Assembly: GCA_002964805.2 (NCBI GenBank)
Contig: PUDQ02000003.1
Span: forward strand, 868,001 to 932,000
Source: Trametes villosa
Taxonomy: Eukaryota > Basidiomycota > Agaricomycetes > Polyporales > Polyporaceae
DNA: 64,000 bases
Direction: 5' to 3'
Under the pieces are notes generated by a model, which was given only the letters and a program-made list of their open reading frames with translations, did not search any database and had not been told where the DNA came from. Below, piece after piece: positions 34,346 to 47,080 of this stretch. Within the stretch, counting starts at the first letter, position 1. The number at the start of each line of letters is the position of its first letter. Made by a program: the position numbers and the translations under genes.

Positions 34346-36271
34346 TTACCACCCGGAGTGGCCCATGTAGCTCTGCGTGGCGGTCAGCTATATGCGGCTG
34401 CCAAAGTGCGACGCGGACTCACCCCCATGCCATACTGCCCGGGGCCCGCGATCGCGACGTCGCCCATGCCCGCGCCGAGCCCGTACATGCCCTGGCCGCA
34501 CTCGCCCTGCGCGCCCGTGAGCGAGTTGTGCCAGCCGAGGTGCGACGCGGAGAGCTCGAGCGGCGTCGTCGGCGTCGGCGGCAGGCTCGAGTACGCGTCC
34601 TCGTCCGCATGGATGAGCGACGGCGGGAGGCCGCTCTTCATGTCTGCGCCCGGGTGGATCGGCGGGAGCGTGCCCGGCAGCGCGTGGTGGTGGTGCATGT
34701 TCGGGACGTCGAGCGGGTAGTTGAACATCATGATGTCGTCGAGGTCCGAGCTGAGGTCCGGCTGGTGCGATTCGATAAGCACACGCCGCGGAGACGAGGG
34801 AGGGCGGGCGACTCACCGTGCTCGACGAGGAGAACTGGCTGCCCGCGGTGCTCGGCCGGCTGAGGCTCGCAGAGTCCGAAAACGTCGCGCTGTCAGGCGA
34901 GAGCGGTGGCGTCGCGGAGACGTTGTTGAATTGGTAGACGATCGACAGCAGGACGTCCTCGGGGCTGTACTGCTCCGCGGCGCTGGAGCGGACGATCTCC
35001 TGCACGACCGTGAACACGGACGGGTCTGGGACGCGGGGGGAGTGCGGCACGGTGAGTATATGCGCGCTTTTGCGGGAGCATTTCCGGGGGGCTCACCTGC
35101 GGAGCGGCAGAGCGTCTCCCAGAAGCGCGGGACGAACTGCGTCCGGTAAAGGAACGTGCACTCCATCTCGCTCGGCCACTGCGGCGTGGGCATGCAGCTG
35201 CTCGAGAGCATCTCGAGCTCGGTGCGCTCCGAGTGGATGTGGCCCGCGCCGTTCTTCGAAACTCGGAATGTCGAGTACGCGGTGAGCGGCGCACGAGACA
35301 TGAACGTTACCGAAGGATCGATGTGGCGCAGGACACGGGGCCCGGAGGTATTCAGGCCGAGACCCATGCCGGACGGGGAAGAGGTGGGGGAAGGGACAAA
35401 GTTCGCGAGCGTCGACGGGGTCGCGGTGTGTGTTGCCAGTGACATCCCACCTAGAGAGGGGAGGCGAAGAGGAGGGAGGGGCATGCCGGGATCCGGGATG
35501 ACGTCGATGCAGACATAGCTCGAGGGCACGCGGTTCGCCGGTGCAGGCGTAGACCGCGCTGTCGATGTCGAGGGCGTCGCCGGAGGTGCGGGTGTCGAAC
35601 TCGTGCTGGAGGCCGTCGATGGTCGCTCAGAAGAGGAGTCCGAGCTCGACTGCGCCTGTGCCTGTGCGGACTTGGGCTGCATCATGGCCAGATGCCTGCT
35701 GGAGAGCTGCTGAAGGACTGCGCGCAAAAACGCGTGAGCACGGAATTTAATGCATGCGGGGTGTCCCCGTGGAGTGAGAGAGACATACTGCGCTTGCCCT
35801 CCGCGGTATCGCGAAGCTGCTGGAGGCGGGAGCCGACCTGCTTGGGTGTCCTGCGCTTGCCGGTCACGTTGAAGATGTAGTCCGAGATGAACTTGTTCCG
35901 CATGGGGAAGCGGCCGAACGAGCGGGATGTGCGCGACTCGACGGGTTGGTACTTCTCCAGGCCTACAAACGCGTCCCACCATCAATCAAAAAATCCACAA
36001 AAATCATGGGACGCCCAGGCCGAGATATGACGCGCATATAGCCGGCCGGAGTGGTAAAAAGTGATGGCTCACCTTCGACGAGGGCAGCCTCGAGGTATGG
36101 GGGCCAGACGACCTCGCCCTTGCCCTTCATTGTCTTCCAGCACTTGCGGCCGGTGACGATGGTCTGGATGGTGTCATTGATGCCGGAGGAGGCGGAGACG
36201 GAGTAGGAGAGGTCGTCTGCGGAGGAGATGTGGATGTGCTGGGCGAGGTTCTCGCGGTGGTTGGGAGCCAT
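34346..36271 (-). CDS. TEA/ATTS-domain transcription factor, 522 aa
   Basis: Six exons, 36271-36073, 35962-35789, 35717-35097, 35025-34817, 34761-34423 and 34372-34346, with introns of 50-110 nt, join to exactly 523 codons. Residues about 42-121 form a TEA DNA-binding domain: CWKTMKGKGEVVWPPYLEAA, LEKYQP, SFGRFPMRNKFISDYIFNVT and GKRRTPKQVGSRLQQLRD. The last is the recognition helix region that binds CATTCY-type sites in the Tec1/AbaA/TEAD family. The rest is Ser/Thr/Pro-rich with an acidic, Met/His-rich C-terminal half (DLSSDLDDIMMFNYPLDV) resembling an activation region, ending in SYMGHSGW in the short last exon. The family controls filamentation, conidiation or fruiting in fungi; the exact role here is unknown. 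It is the only clear gene in about 40 kb and sits near the centre of symmetry (about 34.6 kb) of the inverted repeat. Confidence 0.93.
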
Positions 36272-36379
36272 GGCAGCAGCGGCGACGCGTCGGCGGGCGG
36301 TGCGGCGGCGGCGGGCGGGGTGGGGAGGGGTAGGACGGGACGGGGAGAGCGGGGGAGGGACGGACGGATTAGGGCGAGG

Positions 36380-36386
36380 TTATATA
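36380..36386 (-). promoter_or_regulatory. TATA box of the TEA gene (TATATAA)
   Basis: TATATAA on the minus strand, about 110 nt upstream of the TEA-gene ATG, in GC-rich DNA where such a run stands out. Confidence 0.6.
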
Positions 36387-37135
36387 CGGGACATGCGCGA
36401 AGGAGCGTGAATGGCGAGCAGTACGCTAACCCACAGCCGCCCGCACCAGCCTGAGCGTATTCCTCCTCCAGATCCCAGACGCCCCGATCCCCCAATCGAG
36501 ATCGCCCGGCGACCCAGCCTGTCGGGCCCCCCTCTAATTAAAAAGTCCCACTCTGCGAGAGGCGCGCGCTAGAACGCAGGAATGCAGTTCGCTGGAAAAC
36601 ACCGAAAGAATCCCTCTGGCCAAGAACCGCATCGACGCCAAAGCCGGGTCCTCGGGAGGCGACGTACATACCCAGACCAATCACCGCCCTCCTGCGAGGG
36701 CTGGATATCCGGACCCCGTCTTCGCTGCCCCGGCGCGCGCCGTCCGCCGCCGCCGCCGCTGCGCCGAGGGAGCCCACCGCGGGCGCCTGCGCGCGACGTC
36801 GACGTCGGTACAGCGGGCTTCGCGGTGCGCATTCGTCGACACGGACGCGACGCGCGACTCTCCACGCGAACCGGGACGCGAACAGCGCCCGCCCAGCGGC
36901 CGCAGACGTCTTCCGCCCAGAACTTCCGCGCCCACGCCCGTCTCGGCTCGCGAGCTGCTGCAGCTCCCTTGCGGCTCGCGCTCCTCCGCGCCCGCCCGGA
37001 AAGGAGGCCGCTGTGACTCGCGCGCAGCCGTGACGCGCGGTGCACCAGCAGCGGAGCGTGTTCCGTCAGACGGCCGGTCGCGAGCGAGAGTCTGCCCATC
37101 GCGAACGGAGCGCACACTCTCGCGCCCTGTCCCCG

Positions 37136-38403
37136 TCATCGCTGCTCCGCATCCAGCAATCCCCAGGCGCCCGCTCCTCCGCGCCGCTCGCCCTCCTCGG
37201 AATCACCGCACCTGCCACTCGCAGACCGCCGCGTCGTCGCTGATGGCGATCCCGCCCCGCCCGCCTGATCCTCGCGTCGCGCCGAGTCGCCCGCCACCGC
37301 GCTCGTGCACGTCGCCGAACACGTCCCCCTCAGCCCGTCGCGCGCCGCCTCGACACCGGCGGCGGGGAGCCTCCACCTGTTCTTCGGTTCAGCCGAGACC
37401 GACCCCGAATCGCGCCGCAGCATGCTCAGAGCTTGGAAGGAGCGGCGCGCGCCGAGATGATTGGGCGGGCCCGTGCTACCATCGATTCTCCATACCGCTC
37501 CGTGCGCACCCCGTATCAGCTCCTCGTCCCCCGGCGTGCCCGCCCTCCGGTCACGACGCGTACGCGCGTGACAAAGGGAGCCCGATTTCCTTCCTTTCGC
37601 GTCCGGTTTCGTAGGCTCGTGCCCACCCGTTTCGGGAGCTGGGGGTACCGAGACCTCGCGCCCCCTCCCTGCTCCTTTCGGAACGCGCGCTGACATCAAC
37701 GCCGGATTGGCTGGCAAGTCTTCCGCTTTCGTATTGGCGGTAGCACCTTGAGGCTTGTCCGAGTACACGTAGGGAGGCGCGTCCATTTGAACCTGAATCC
37801 GAATGCGTACGCGATCGATGATGTCGTCCTCTGCCAGATATGTCCCCGCGCGCCCGGCGTCCGCTGGCAAAACAGAGCAGACCGCACGCGGCGCAGATGA
37901 CGAAGTCTATGAGGCCTGCATCGACGTATTCCCTCGCCCTGAGTTTACTTACGGTATCGTTTCGCATTTGTGGTGGACACGGCTCGTCGACGGACAGATG
38001 GTGGGCGCGCCGGGGGCGGCGTGGTCGTCGGCCCGCCCGGGAGTGCTCGAGCCTGATTGGCCGGCGCAGCAAGAGCCTTGCTCCAGCCAATCGCGGCCGT
38101 GCGCAGTCGGCCGCTCATTGGCCAGCGCGGGCCTTGTACCTCTATCAATGCAAAGAGAGTAAGTATTAAAGCCGTCCAGCTAGGGTCGCTGATGCCACGC
38201 ATCAGGACGAGACGAAACGTTGCGACGAGGGCGTGTGCGCCCTGTAAGAGATTTGGGCGACGCTGCGCCGCCGCGCGGATTACGTGAATATGAGCTATGA
38301 CGGGCTTTGCGAAAAAGCTTGGGGGGAAGGGCGCGAGGAAATCCGGGACCTCCTTATTCGATGGTGTGGAAACCGGCCAGCGATTGGCTGTTTGCAACGA
38401 CAT
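37136..38403 (-). CDS. Possible two-exon gene, 392 aa, unrecognised (weak)
   Basis: An ATG at 38403 opens a frame that runs to a GTAAGT donor (37952-37947) and, after an 89-nt intron ending TTTTGCCAG at 37864, continues in phase to a TGA at 37138-37136. The total is 393 codons. The second exon begins with a plausible stretch (GTYLAEDDIIDRVRIRIQVQ), but the last 150 residues are Gly/Ala/Arg/Ser-rich like chance frames in GC-rich DNA. Its position directly upstream of the TEA gene on the same strand also fits promoter or long-leader sequence. Confidence 0.25.
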
Positions 38404-39360
38404 TTAGATTCACAAGGGTTCCGTAACGCTGGCCGTGGAATACGAAACTGCGGCCTCGTGAGCGTGATGTCTGCGCTCGTCCAATCGCGCGGCGCGCCCC
38501 CGAAAATCGTTAGGCGGGAAAATATGAGATAGAGGGTGGCGATAAGGTCCCAATGCGCGTAGTCGCGGTGATGGCGTGGTACGCGTACTCCCACGAGCAG
38601 CTTCCACCAGCCTATAGTGCTGCGCTAGGGCACTGAGCCGACGCGACGCGGACGGAGGGGGGGACGCTGGGCGCGCAGAAGCGTGGATTGGGTGCCCAGC
38701 ACACTGCACGCCGCCCGCGGCGCATCACATCGCGCACCAAGCCCAGCGGACACCGACGGGTACGCGGACGGCCATTGGGGGGAGAAAAAACGATAAATCG
38801 CAATCACGAATCACATACCACGCCGCACGCTACTGGCCAGAGGAATAGCCTCCCCAGGCGGTGACACTGACACCTGCCGCCGTCCGTGGGGGTCTCGTGC
38901 GCACGCCGTCCGGGCGACACGCTGCGCTAGGTTCGCGATCGGGATCGTCGCGACTCGCGCCTCGCGGGCCTGTGGGTGTGCGAGGGGCTACGTCAGCGGA
39001 GGAGGCTAAGAGACAATCTTGAGACCGACCTTGGGCGTACGTCGTGCGCCCAGGCGAGAAGCACGCATCGGGCGCGGCGGCCCAGCAGGGCGGGTGTGCG
39101 CGCCATCCCGACATTGCAGCATTTCGGGCGGAATGCAGGCGTGCGCGGCGGTCCCTAGCGTTAGCGCAGTCACGGACCACGGTGGCGAACCCGAACCCGC
39201 GTCGGTGCCCCTCGGTCTTGAGACTGCGACGCTGCTTCTCGCGCGTAGCTAGGCGAGGCGTCATCCCTAGGGGCAGCACCAGGGTGCATTGCTCGCGCGG
39301 CCAACCTGACATCCTGCCTGCTCGCCCGCCGCGCAATGTTCTCGCGGGACGCGCGATTGG
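37706..39360. promoter_or_regulatory. Cluster of CCAAT boxes upstream of the TEA gene
   Basis: Nine CCAAT/ATTGG pentamers in 1.65 kb: 37706, 38056, 38087, 38117, 38383, 38481, 38687, 38774, 39356 (first base). Several share the longer context (G)ATTGGCC(A/G)GCGC. About three would be expected by chance on both strands. They are candidate Hap/NF-Y sites in a long control region for the TEA gene. Confidence 0.35.
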
Positions 39361-41449
39361 CCAGCGCGCGGCGGCTGTGAAACAGCCAGTCAGACAAGCT
39401 GCAGCTAGCTCGGACGTGTCCAACGCTGAGCCGGGGTCCTGGACAGAGACCAAAAGACAGCAGACCCGCAACTCAGCGCTGCCATCAGCGCGGGAGGGCG
39501 ATCCTGGGGAAATACGAAGACGCAGCGAGGATCAGCGGGCGGGCTCGCACCCCGGGGCGGGCGTGGGTCGGCTGCCGCGCGCCCGGGTATGTATCGCGAG
39601 ATTGGTGCGGCGAGATGGGTGATGGGCGGGACAAATGACGGGAGGGCCGGGGTTGATCAGATGGGACTTGAGATGGCATGGGTGATGGTGTGCGCGCAAC
39701 AGCATCCGAGTGCTGGATTCGGACGGCGAGTTGAGGTGAAAACAATTGCTGGATTATTGCAGATGGCTGGGCAATGGCTAGACCCGCAGTGGTGTGCAGC
39801 GGTGGTGGTCGGTGGGTCCATTCGGCCAGCCTCGCCTCGGAAGGTGCAGAAAGAACTGATCTGCGCGCCACGCTGGCGAGGACGCTGCGTGTGCTTGCCG
39901 CGACTCCACGCTCGTCATCGTGTTTCTGCGGATGTCTTGCTGCTGAGACTGCAGGCAGCGTTCGCGGGTTGCTCGCCGCGATGCCGATCCGTCGATGAGG
40001 TGAGGAGGCGAGCGCCACCGACGTAGCAATCACCGGCTGATTCTTGCTCTTGACGCCCATCTTCCTACCATCTTCCCCGGACTCCGACGCTCGCCCGACA
40101 AGTTCTTTAACGTTAAGACATATCTCGCCATCGCAGCGTGGAATATGCTGGCAAGATGTATCCTGACAGGGTACTCTCTTTGCCGATCGGCTCTTCGACT
40201 TGGTTTGCTGTCATACTGAGGAGGCTTTTCTGAACAATCACCGTTGGCTAGGAAGTAGCCGCTTGGAAATGTCGAAAGGCCTACATCTATATCGTGAGGA
40301 TACTGATCTTCAGTGATTGGTTGGTTGGCGTTCTACGGCGTTGATACAGCAGAGACCGTCGCCTCTGATGATTGGTCGACGTTTACTCAAAAACATATCC
40401 TTATTTACTCTTCTTTGACAGATCCCATCCCCGCCTCCCCCTGCACCATCGACCACGTTTCTCCCATCAAACTCCGCGGCCTCGCGCTACAGTCGATATG
40501 TTCTGTGGCGTTCTGCACCCGTGCGCGATCACCCATTTGCCCATGCCCACTCCCCGGGGCGCGCTGCGACAGGCTACCGCCAGCAGGGGTGCGCTACCAC
40601 AGGCTACCGCCGCGCTGGACCTCACCCTCCGATTCGACCGTGCGCAAGAACGAAGTCGCGCCCTCCCGATTACGCCCCCTCCTCGTCCTCCGTCCGCCAT
40701 GTCCGACGGCCCGCTACCCCGCCAGCGGGGTTGGAAGCCGGTGACACCGTGGCGGCGACAGGCAGTCCCGCCCCGCCTCCGTTGACGGTGGATCGCCCGG
40801 CGCGCGTGGACGGTGGCGCGGCGGGTGGCAGGTCGTGCGGGGAGGGAGGGCGCGCAAATTTGCTTCCGTCCTCCCGCGGCGCACCCGTCGCGTGCGCACG
40901 CGAGGGGCGCGCCGACGTCGGTACGCATCGCCCCGCGTCTCCCGGTTTGCAACTCAGCGCCGAGGACGCGCACCGATACACGTCGAGGCTTCGATGATGA
41001 TTGCGTCCTCGTGCTTTTCATTGTGCGGACTTCCGTGCAGCACTTCGAAGACCGAGGACAGACCACCGGAATGTTCAGCGTGCAACCTGCGCAGGCGGTC
41101 CTCAGGCTTGCTGGACGTTTGCTCCACAGGCGCTTCGCGTTCCCGTGAGTCGTCGATTTTGCTATCTGCGCCGTGCGTATGTAGCAATCACGCGTCAGGG
41201 CGAACGTAGGGAGTTTGGTATAGCAGCTTTACAATCACTAACCCGATGGCTTTAATTCAGGACCTACAAACCGTACGGGACGGTGGCAAACCCCTCTCTG
41301 TTCTGGACGCGGCGCCGATGCCGATTGGATACGCTCGACCTGCCCAATCACATCCAGACCCACGCAGCGAGCGGCCAATGGCGGCGCGAAGGGCGAGCCA
41401 TCGACGCGGGACACGGCCAATCGAAGTTGAGGACTGCGCTGTCCAACAC
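39361..41449. other. Core of the inverted repeat, right part: no gene seen
   Basis: GC-rich DNA with more CCAAT motifs (near 40317, 40368, 41372, 41415). The minus strand has a 191-codon opening (40060-39485) starting MGVKSKNQPVIATS, but its composition (Pro/Ser/Arg/Ala) and lack of splice or TATA context do not support a gene. Confidence 0.4.
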
Positions 41450-44400
41450 TGTGCACGATGGCTCGCGGGTGGCACCGTCCCGCCGTAGGGTGCAGCCTCA
41501 TCGCCCAATCACCATCGCCTGCAGGTCACTCCGGACGGACACGGCATCGGAGTGGCAGCAGTGCCCTCCGAAGACGGGAGGCGCACGCTAGCGGATATTG
41601 TAGTGAGTCCCTCCCGCATCGAGGGTGTGCCACCGACAGACCAGCAGCGCGCCCAGGACCCGTTAGCGGACGGGGTGCCGGCCTCGCGCCTGCCGAGGCC
41701 CGAGGCTGCAAATTTGGTCCCGTTTCTGCTCGTGGACGCAGATCTGGAGGCGGCGATCGGTGCATCCTTCCTAGTGGCAGTGGCGCCGAGGGCAACCTTG
41801 TTGGACGGAACACGATCGAGAGCGAGCTCGAGCTCCGGCTGCCAGGATCCCCCCGAGGCGAGACGGGGCTCGCAGCTTCAGCCCGAGCTCCCCGCTGCAC
41901 TCAGATGGCGAGCCACAATCGAGCGCGCCGACGTTTGCAGCCCGGATATTGTGCCACTCGGGAACGCATCGGACCCGCGCTCGCGGCTGCCAGCTAGAAT
42001 TCGCTTGATTCAGTGTGACGGCGGGGTGCACGTGCGCGAACTTTCCACCATCCGGGCGTACGGCGCGATCGCGGAAGTAAACTCGACAACTCGGAAAGGA
42101 CGACATGGACTATCGGTCTCAAGACGTCTAGAGGAGGCGCGGGCGAATCTTCTGACACGAGACGCCGCCCGGAATATCCTATTCACCGCGGAGGATGACA
42201 GCGACGTTTTGCAACAAGTCTTCTGCCCGCTCCACCTCCCTGCACAGCAAAACCGGGCATAGCATCGAGCGGATGCTCCCCTGGGACGCCGCGCTACTCG
42301 CGGTAAGAAGCATGTTCCCAGACTTGGATCGTTGGTGAGTATGCACCGCCTACACGGCTCGATAAACCGTCCGGACGCAGTACTGAGCATCGGTGCAGAG
42401 TCACACATCCAAAGCGTCCGAGTCTTCGCGCAAGTACGCCCAGCCCTCCCGATCGGAGGGTTGTTGCCACACGGCGTACATCTTTTCATCTTGCGCCATC
42501 GCGTTCCCTGGAGTGCTGTGGCATGTCGAAGTCGATCCCGGTCCGCCGGCTTCGTCAATGATGACTCAGTGACTACGCTCATCTCATGGCCAAGGTTCGC
42601 ATCGGACGCCACGTCCGCTTCGCGTATGTGGTAAGCTTGACAGTGATGCGCCGATGCTACTTGATCGATGATACTTGCCCACAGTGCGGGCATAGACGTG
42701 ACTGCTATACGCAGGTAACCGCCCATTTGTGCAAGAGTGCTGCGAAGCATCGAACAAGCGGCGATGCATCGACTCATCACTCGCAGCTCTCACCAGTCCT
42801 CTCGCTGACTTGTCTGTGTTTTCCGGCAGTACGGATGACCATACCCCGTGCGCCCGAGTCGCCCAAGCCACTCCACTCCTTTCAAACGCGATGGTGATCA
42901 CCAAACCGCTTTCCCGATACACGAAACATCCGGCATCACATCCCGCCGCCCTTCTCTCGCCGACATCCTCCTTTCCTCCCCAACGGCCTTCTTCCGACGT
43001 ATGGCACTCATTTACACGCGTCTTCACGGTTCGTAGTTCTGAACCACCTTCCCCTCTGGTGTTCGTCGTGTCTCTGATCGATCCCTCATTTATTAAAGTT
43101 CTCGTACGCTGCCATCGACCCACCCAATCCTGCTCATGCTGCGAACAGCGTCCTGGATGCAAGAAGGCAGTACCTCGCGTACCGGGGCGTAGCAGACGCT
43201 CGGCATGGTTCGGGCGCCCATCTTCCCTACTTACTCGATGTCACCGGCGGACAGGGAGAATGGGACCGGAAGCCCCGCCCGTCGTCCGCCGCCGCCGTCC
43301 GACCGTCCATCGCCTCCCGTCCCCTGCGCTTGCATCCCGTCGGGCTGCACGCTCCGGGTCGACCTCGCCCACCGGCCTCTCCGCTCCGCTACTCGCCAGC
43401 TTCTCCGAAGCGTCTCGAGCGCCGGCGCTGCTCACGTACAAGCGTGTACTGGATATATGATATACGCACGCGTACGTACCTTTCTAAAATGCATTTACGT
43501 CCCAGGGATTGCCGCCTCATGACCATGGTTCTCGACATCGCGACGCCGCCTTCCGCCCTTCTGGCCTTCTCGCGTACTCCCATGGCGCGGATCACCCTCA
43601 GCGTCGTCCGTTACGGGCCCTTACGTTGTGGCGGCGAGCGGCGGGGGCGCGCGTCGGTTTGCCTTGTTCCCGAATATGACCCTGGGCGCAGGGCGCGGGG
43701 CGTGGGGCGCTGACGTTTCCTGCCAAGGTGCGGCGGCGGCGGCTTCGGGACGTCTAGGGCGAGGTCCTAGGGCGTTTCAGCACCGCGCTCGGCGAGGCAT
43801 ATGCGGTGATTTGATGGGCCACTGGGTATCCAGCGAGTACCGGGAGCGCTCTCGAGACTCTCGGGTTGACTCGAGATGCTAGACAGCAACTTAGGCGAGC
43901 TCTCTGCTCTGGAGCGAGGACGCGGAGCCCGCACCAGTGGCGGTGGAGAGGTAGAGGGCGCGGCGAAGCTACGGCCGGCCTAGGTGCGCTCGTAACCCCA
44001 CCCGCTGCCATACTCGTCGACCTCTCGGCCGCCAGCGTCGGTCTATTGCACCCGCCGTCACCGGGAGGAGAGGAGTACCTTCCCGTTCCCCCTCACTCAC
44101 AGTTAGCCGTGCTACATTGACATTGGCCATTTACAGTCGTGGGATGCCCGAATCGCTGTTTGTACAGATAGCGCTTGAAGTCATCCTAGGGTACTCGGGT
44201 GTAGCTCGTACTTTCCTCGTGTCAAACATACGTCAATTGTGCTCCGTATATTATAATAAGTACTATGACACAGGATATAACACGGATAGTTCATCTCAGC
44301 AGAGTTCTACTCTGGTATACTCCCAAACCTTCCTCCGAATGCGTGCCGATACCCAAGGTCATGTTGGGCAAAATCAAAAATACCACCGGCCATCTCGGCC

Positions 44401-44959
44401 AGCGCACGTTCGCCTACTGAGCTGCTCCAAGACCCTCGCGCGCGATCCAAGTGGACACAATCGACGATACAGGAGTGTGGCTGACACGCCATATCCTCTA
44501 CTCCAGAATCATGGAGCAGCCGCCGTCCATAACGCGGCGACAGCGATGCACTCCCGGCCCCCGCGCGTACAGAACGGCCCTCAACGCGCCCGCCTTGGCA
44601 CCTCCACACCTTCTTGCACGTTCGCCTCCAAAGGCGCAACGGCCCCAAGCATTATCCAGTCTCGTAGCCGCATGGCGCGCCCTTACGTGACCGCGCCCTT
44701 CCCCGTCTCATTCAATGCCCGCCGTCCATTCAGTTGTTCCCGGCGGCATCGACGATCTCGCCGCGCGCAGGGTTCCCATCGCGCCTGGCTGCTGTGCCTG
44801 CTATTCGCTCGCGATGGGCAGACGGGCTGGGACGCTGGGAGGCCCGGGCTTCGTGCGGCCGGGCTTCGACTTCCGGAGAAGGGCGCGAGGGCTTCGCGCT
44901 CGCGCAATCAAGACTTACGGAGGAGGCGCTTTCCAGGCGCGGCGCGCGGGGCGAGGGAG

Positions 44960-44990
44960 GGGTTGGGCGTGGGCGTGGGCGTGGGCGTGC
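44960..44990 (+). repeat. GTGGGC hexanucleotide run
   Basis: Four tandem GGGCGT/GTGGGC units in the right arm. The mirrored left-arm position (about 24055) has two. Confidence 0.7.
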
Positions 44991-46399
44991 CGCGCGCACC
45001 CGACTGGTCTGAGGCTCGCCGGGGGCAAGGAATCTGCGATGCTGGTGGGTGCCGGGTGCAGAGAGCGGGTAGACATCGGGGACGAGAACGGAAGGAGATG
45101 AGAGAGGAAGGTTGCCGGTGTGCGATTTGGGGTTTGCGTTGGCGTTCGTACGTGGTCACCGGGCCGCCCGCAGAATTCGCTGATTTTGGCGGATTGAGGT
45201 GTCAGAAGTGGAATTGCTGACTGGCGACCCTCCGCCGATAACTGTACAAGTCGCGACCTAGGTCAATCGAGAGGCCTGACCCACAAGCGCATCAGCAATC
45301 ATGTACCAATCTCCGGATATCCGACCACACATACATACGTGACCTACTTGTACGGCATCGAGAGGATCACATGCGACCAACCCAACGCCCACAGGCGAAG
45401 ATATTCCCGTCGGATGCGCGACTAGCCTCGTGCGGGATGTGCGCTCGCTTATCGTCTATGCTTCCTACGCTAACCCGTCGAGGGCGAAAGCGACTCCTGC
45501 CTTCTGGGCGGGCAGCTGATTGCCCGTGACCCCCGATTTATTGCAAGGTTAGAGTTCAACGCCTCGTCGCCCCTCGGCTAGAGCCCCGCGCGCGGGGGTG
45601 GGAACGCGCGCCCCATTCAGTCGTGGGCCATTGAGTCCCGGGAGAAGTTGCGATGTCGCAGTGCGCGTATCCAGACACGATGCTGCTTGAAGGCCCTGGG
45701 GCCGCGGCCCACACGCATAGAGGCAACCGCTGTTCTTCTACCACACAGTACACTGCGGGAGCATGCGATCAGAACTCTGGGAGTGCGGGTGTCCGAGAGG
45801 GCGTACCTCGATACGAATACATGTGCTTCGACGCCCCTGCCTTTGGACAGATCAGGAGACGATGACGAGTGGGAGAAGAAGCCTGGAGGGCAGGCTAGAC
45901 GACGGGCTCGCAGAAGCGTCCTGTACGAGAGTGGAAAGCCCGGCAAGCTCTCGGGTGTTCCCTGGCGCACGTAGAGCGGCCCGCAGCCCGCGGTCCGTCG
46001 CCCGGGATCCGGATATCCTACCTCGAGACGGGCTAGAAGGCGTTCTGTAAGGCCGCTGAGGGTCAATATAGGCAAAAGTCCGGAGGTTGTACGTCGATGA
46101 AGGCTGGCAGTAAGTGATGAATTGGCTGTATAACATCGGGGTCGGGGTCGGGATGCGCGGTCAGAAAGTCTGATGCTGCAATCGCGCCACAGGGTACTCA
46201 GGGATCCAGTGTATTGAGGAGACGCGCAAAAGACAGTAGATTTTGATTTGTGCGGCGCAGGATAGACAGGGTCGGACCGCCGCGGAGGCTAGAAACTTCA
46301 GATGGCAATCGTGCGCGGCTACAGTCCCGGCGGCCATCGGTGGGTGTACCTCAGCCGCAAAGCGCCCGTCATAGGACACCGACGCCGCATCGATTTGCG

Positions 46400-47080
46400 C
46401 CCAAGGACCAGCAGAAGACAGGGATACGTTTCAAGAAGACAGTCAAAATGGGGGTAGACAAACCAGACGCGCACGAAGGAGGCACGAGCGTTCGAGGTGG
46501 AGCTACAGAGACGAGGCGGCTCATAGAGGCCCAGTAGACACGGTCCAGGAAAGCGCGCAGCGTACCAAAGATAGGCGGGACAGCAACGCGGCGCTGCCTG
46601 CGACGGAGCTAAGATCGTCGTCGCATGGAGGCGCCGACGATGTCCACGCACAGCAGGGCGCGTCCACCACGCGCCTAAGTTGAGTCGAGGGAGAAGGCAT
46701 CTTCATAGCGCCTCTGCCACAGGTACTCCACTCTGCGCGCATCAAAGGGCAACGAGAGTCCTGCCGATCACTTCATATCCACAGTTAGCTCTACCGCATA
46801 GTCTTACGCGCGAAGGAGGTCTGCGAGTCCAGCTTGCACGTCCGCGCTGAAGCGTGTTGTGCCAGAGATCATGCAACCCGTAGATGTCCGCGAGATTCCC
46901 AAGGGAGAGACGCGCAGCAGGGGTACAGGTAGGAGGCGGCAGCGACGAGAGAGCGAAGATCATCATCGTATGAAAGCGCCAGTAGTTGCGAGGCAGGTCC
47001 ACCACGCGCTTGCGCAGAGTCGAGGGAGAAGGCATCCTCAAGGCGTCTCTGCCAGAGGTACTCCACTCTGTGCACAACGA
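46400..47080 (+). repeat. Tandem duplication found only in the right arm
   Basis: About 46400-46735 and 46740-47080 are diverged direct copies. Both contain a GTCCACCACGCGC block, GAGTCGAGGGAGAAGGCATC, and a GGTACTCCACTCTG block that ends the unit. The left arm has one copy in the mirrored position (about 22380-22700), so the duplication followed the formation of the inverted repeat, or one copy was lost from the left arm. Confidence 0.55.

Noticed and set aside
44117..45220. 367-codon opening in the right arm
   Set aside because: It opens at a TTG, and only about 100 codons are kept in the left arm before that frame ends. The composition is that of chance frames in GC-rich DNA.
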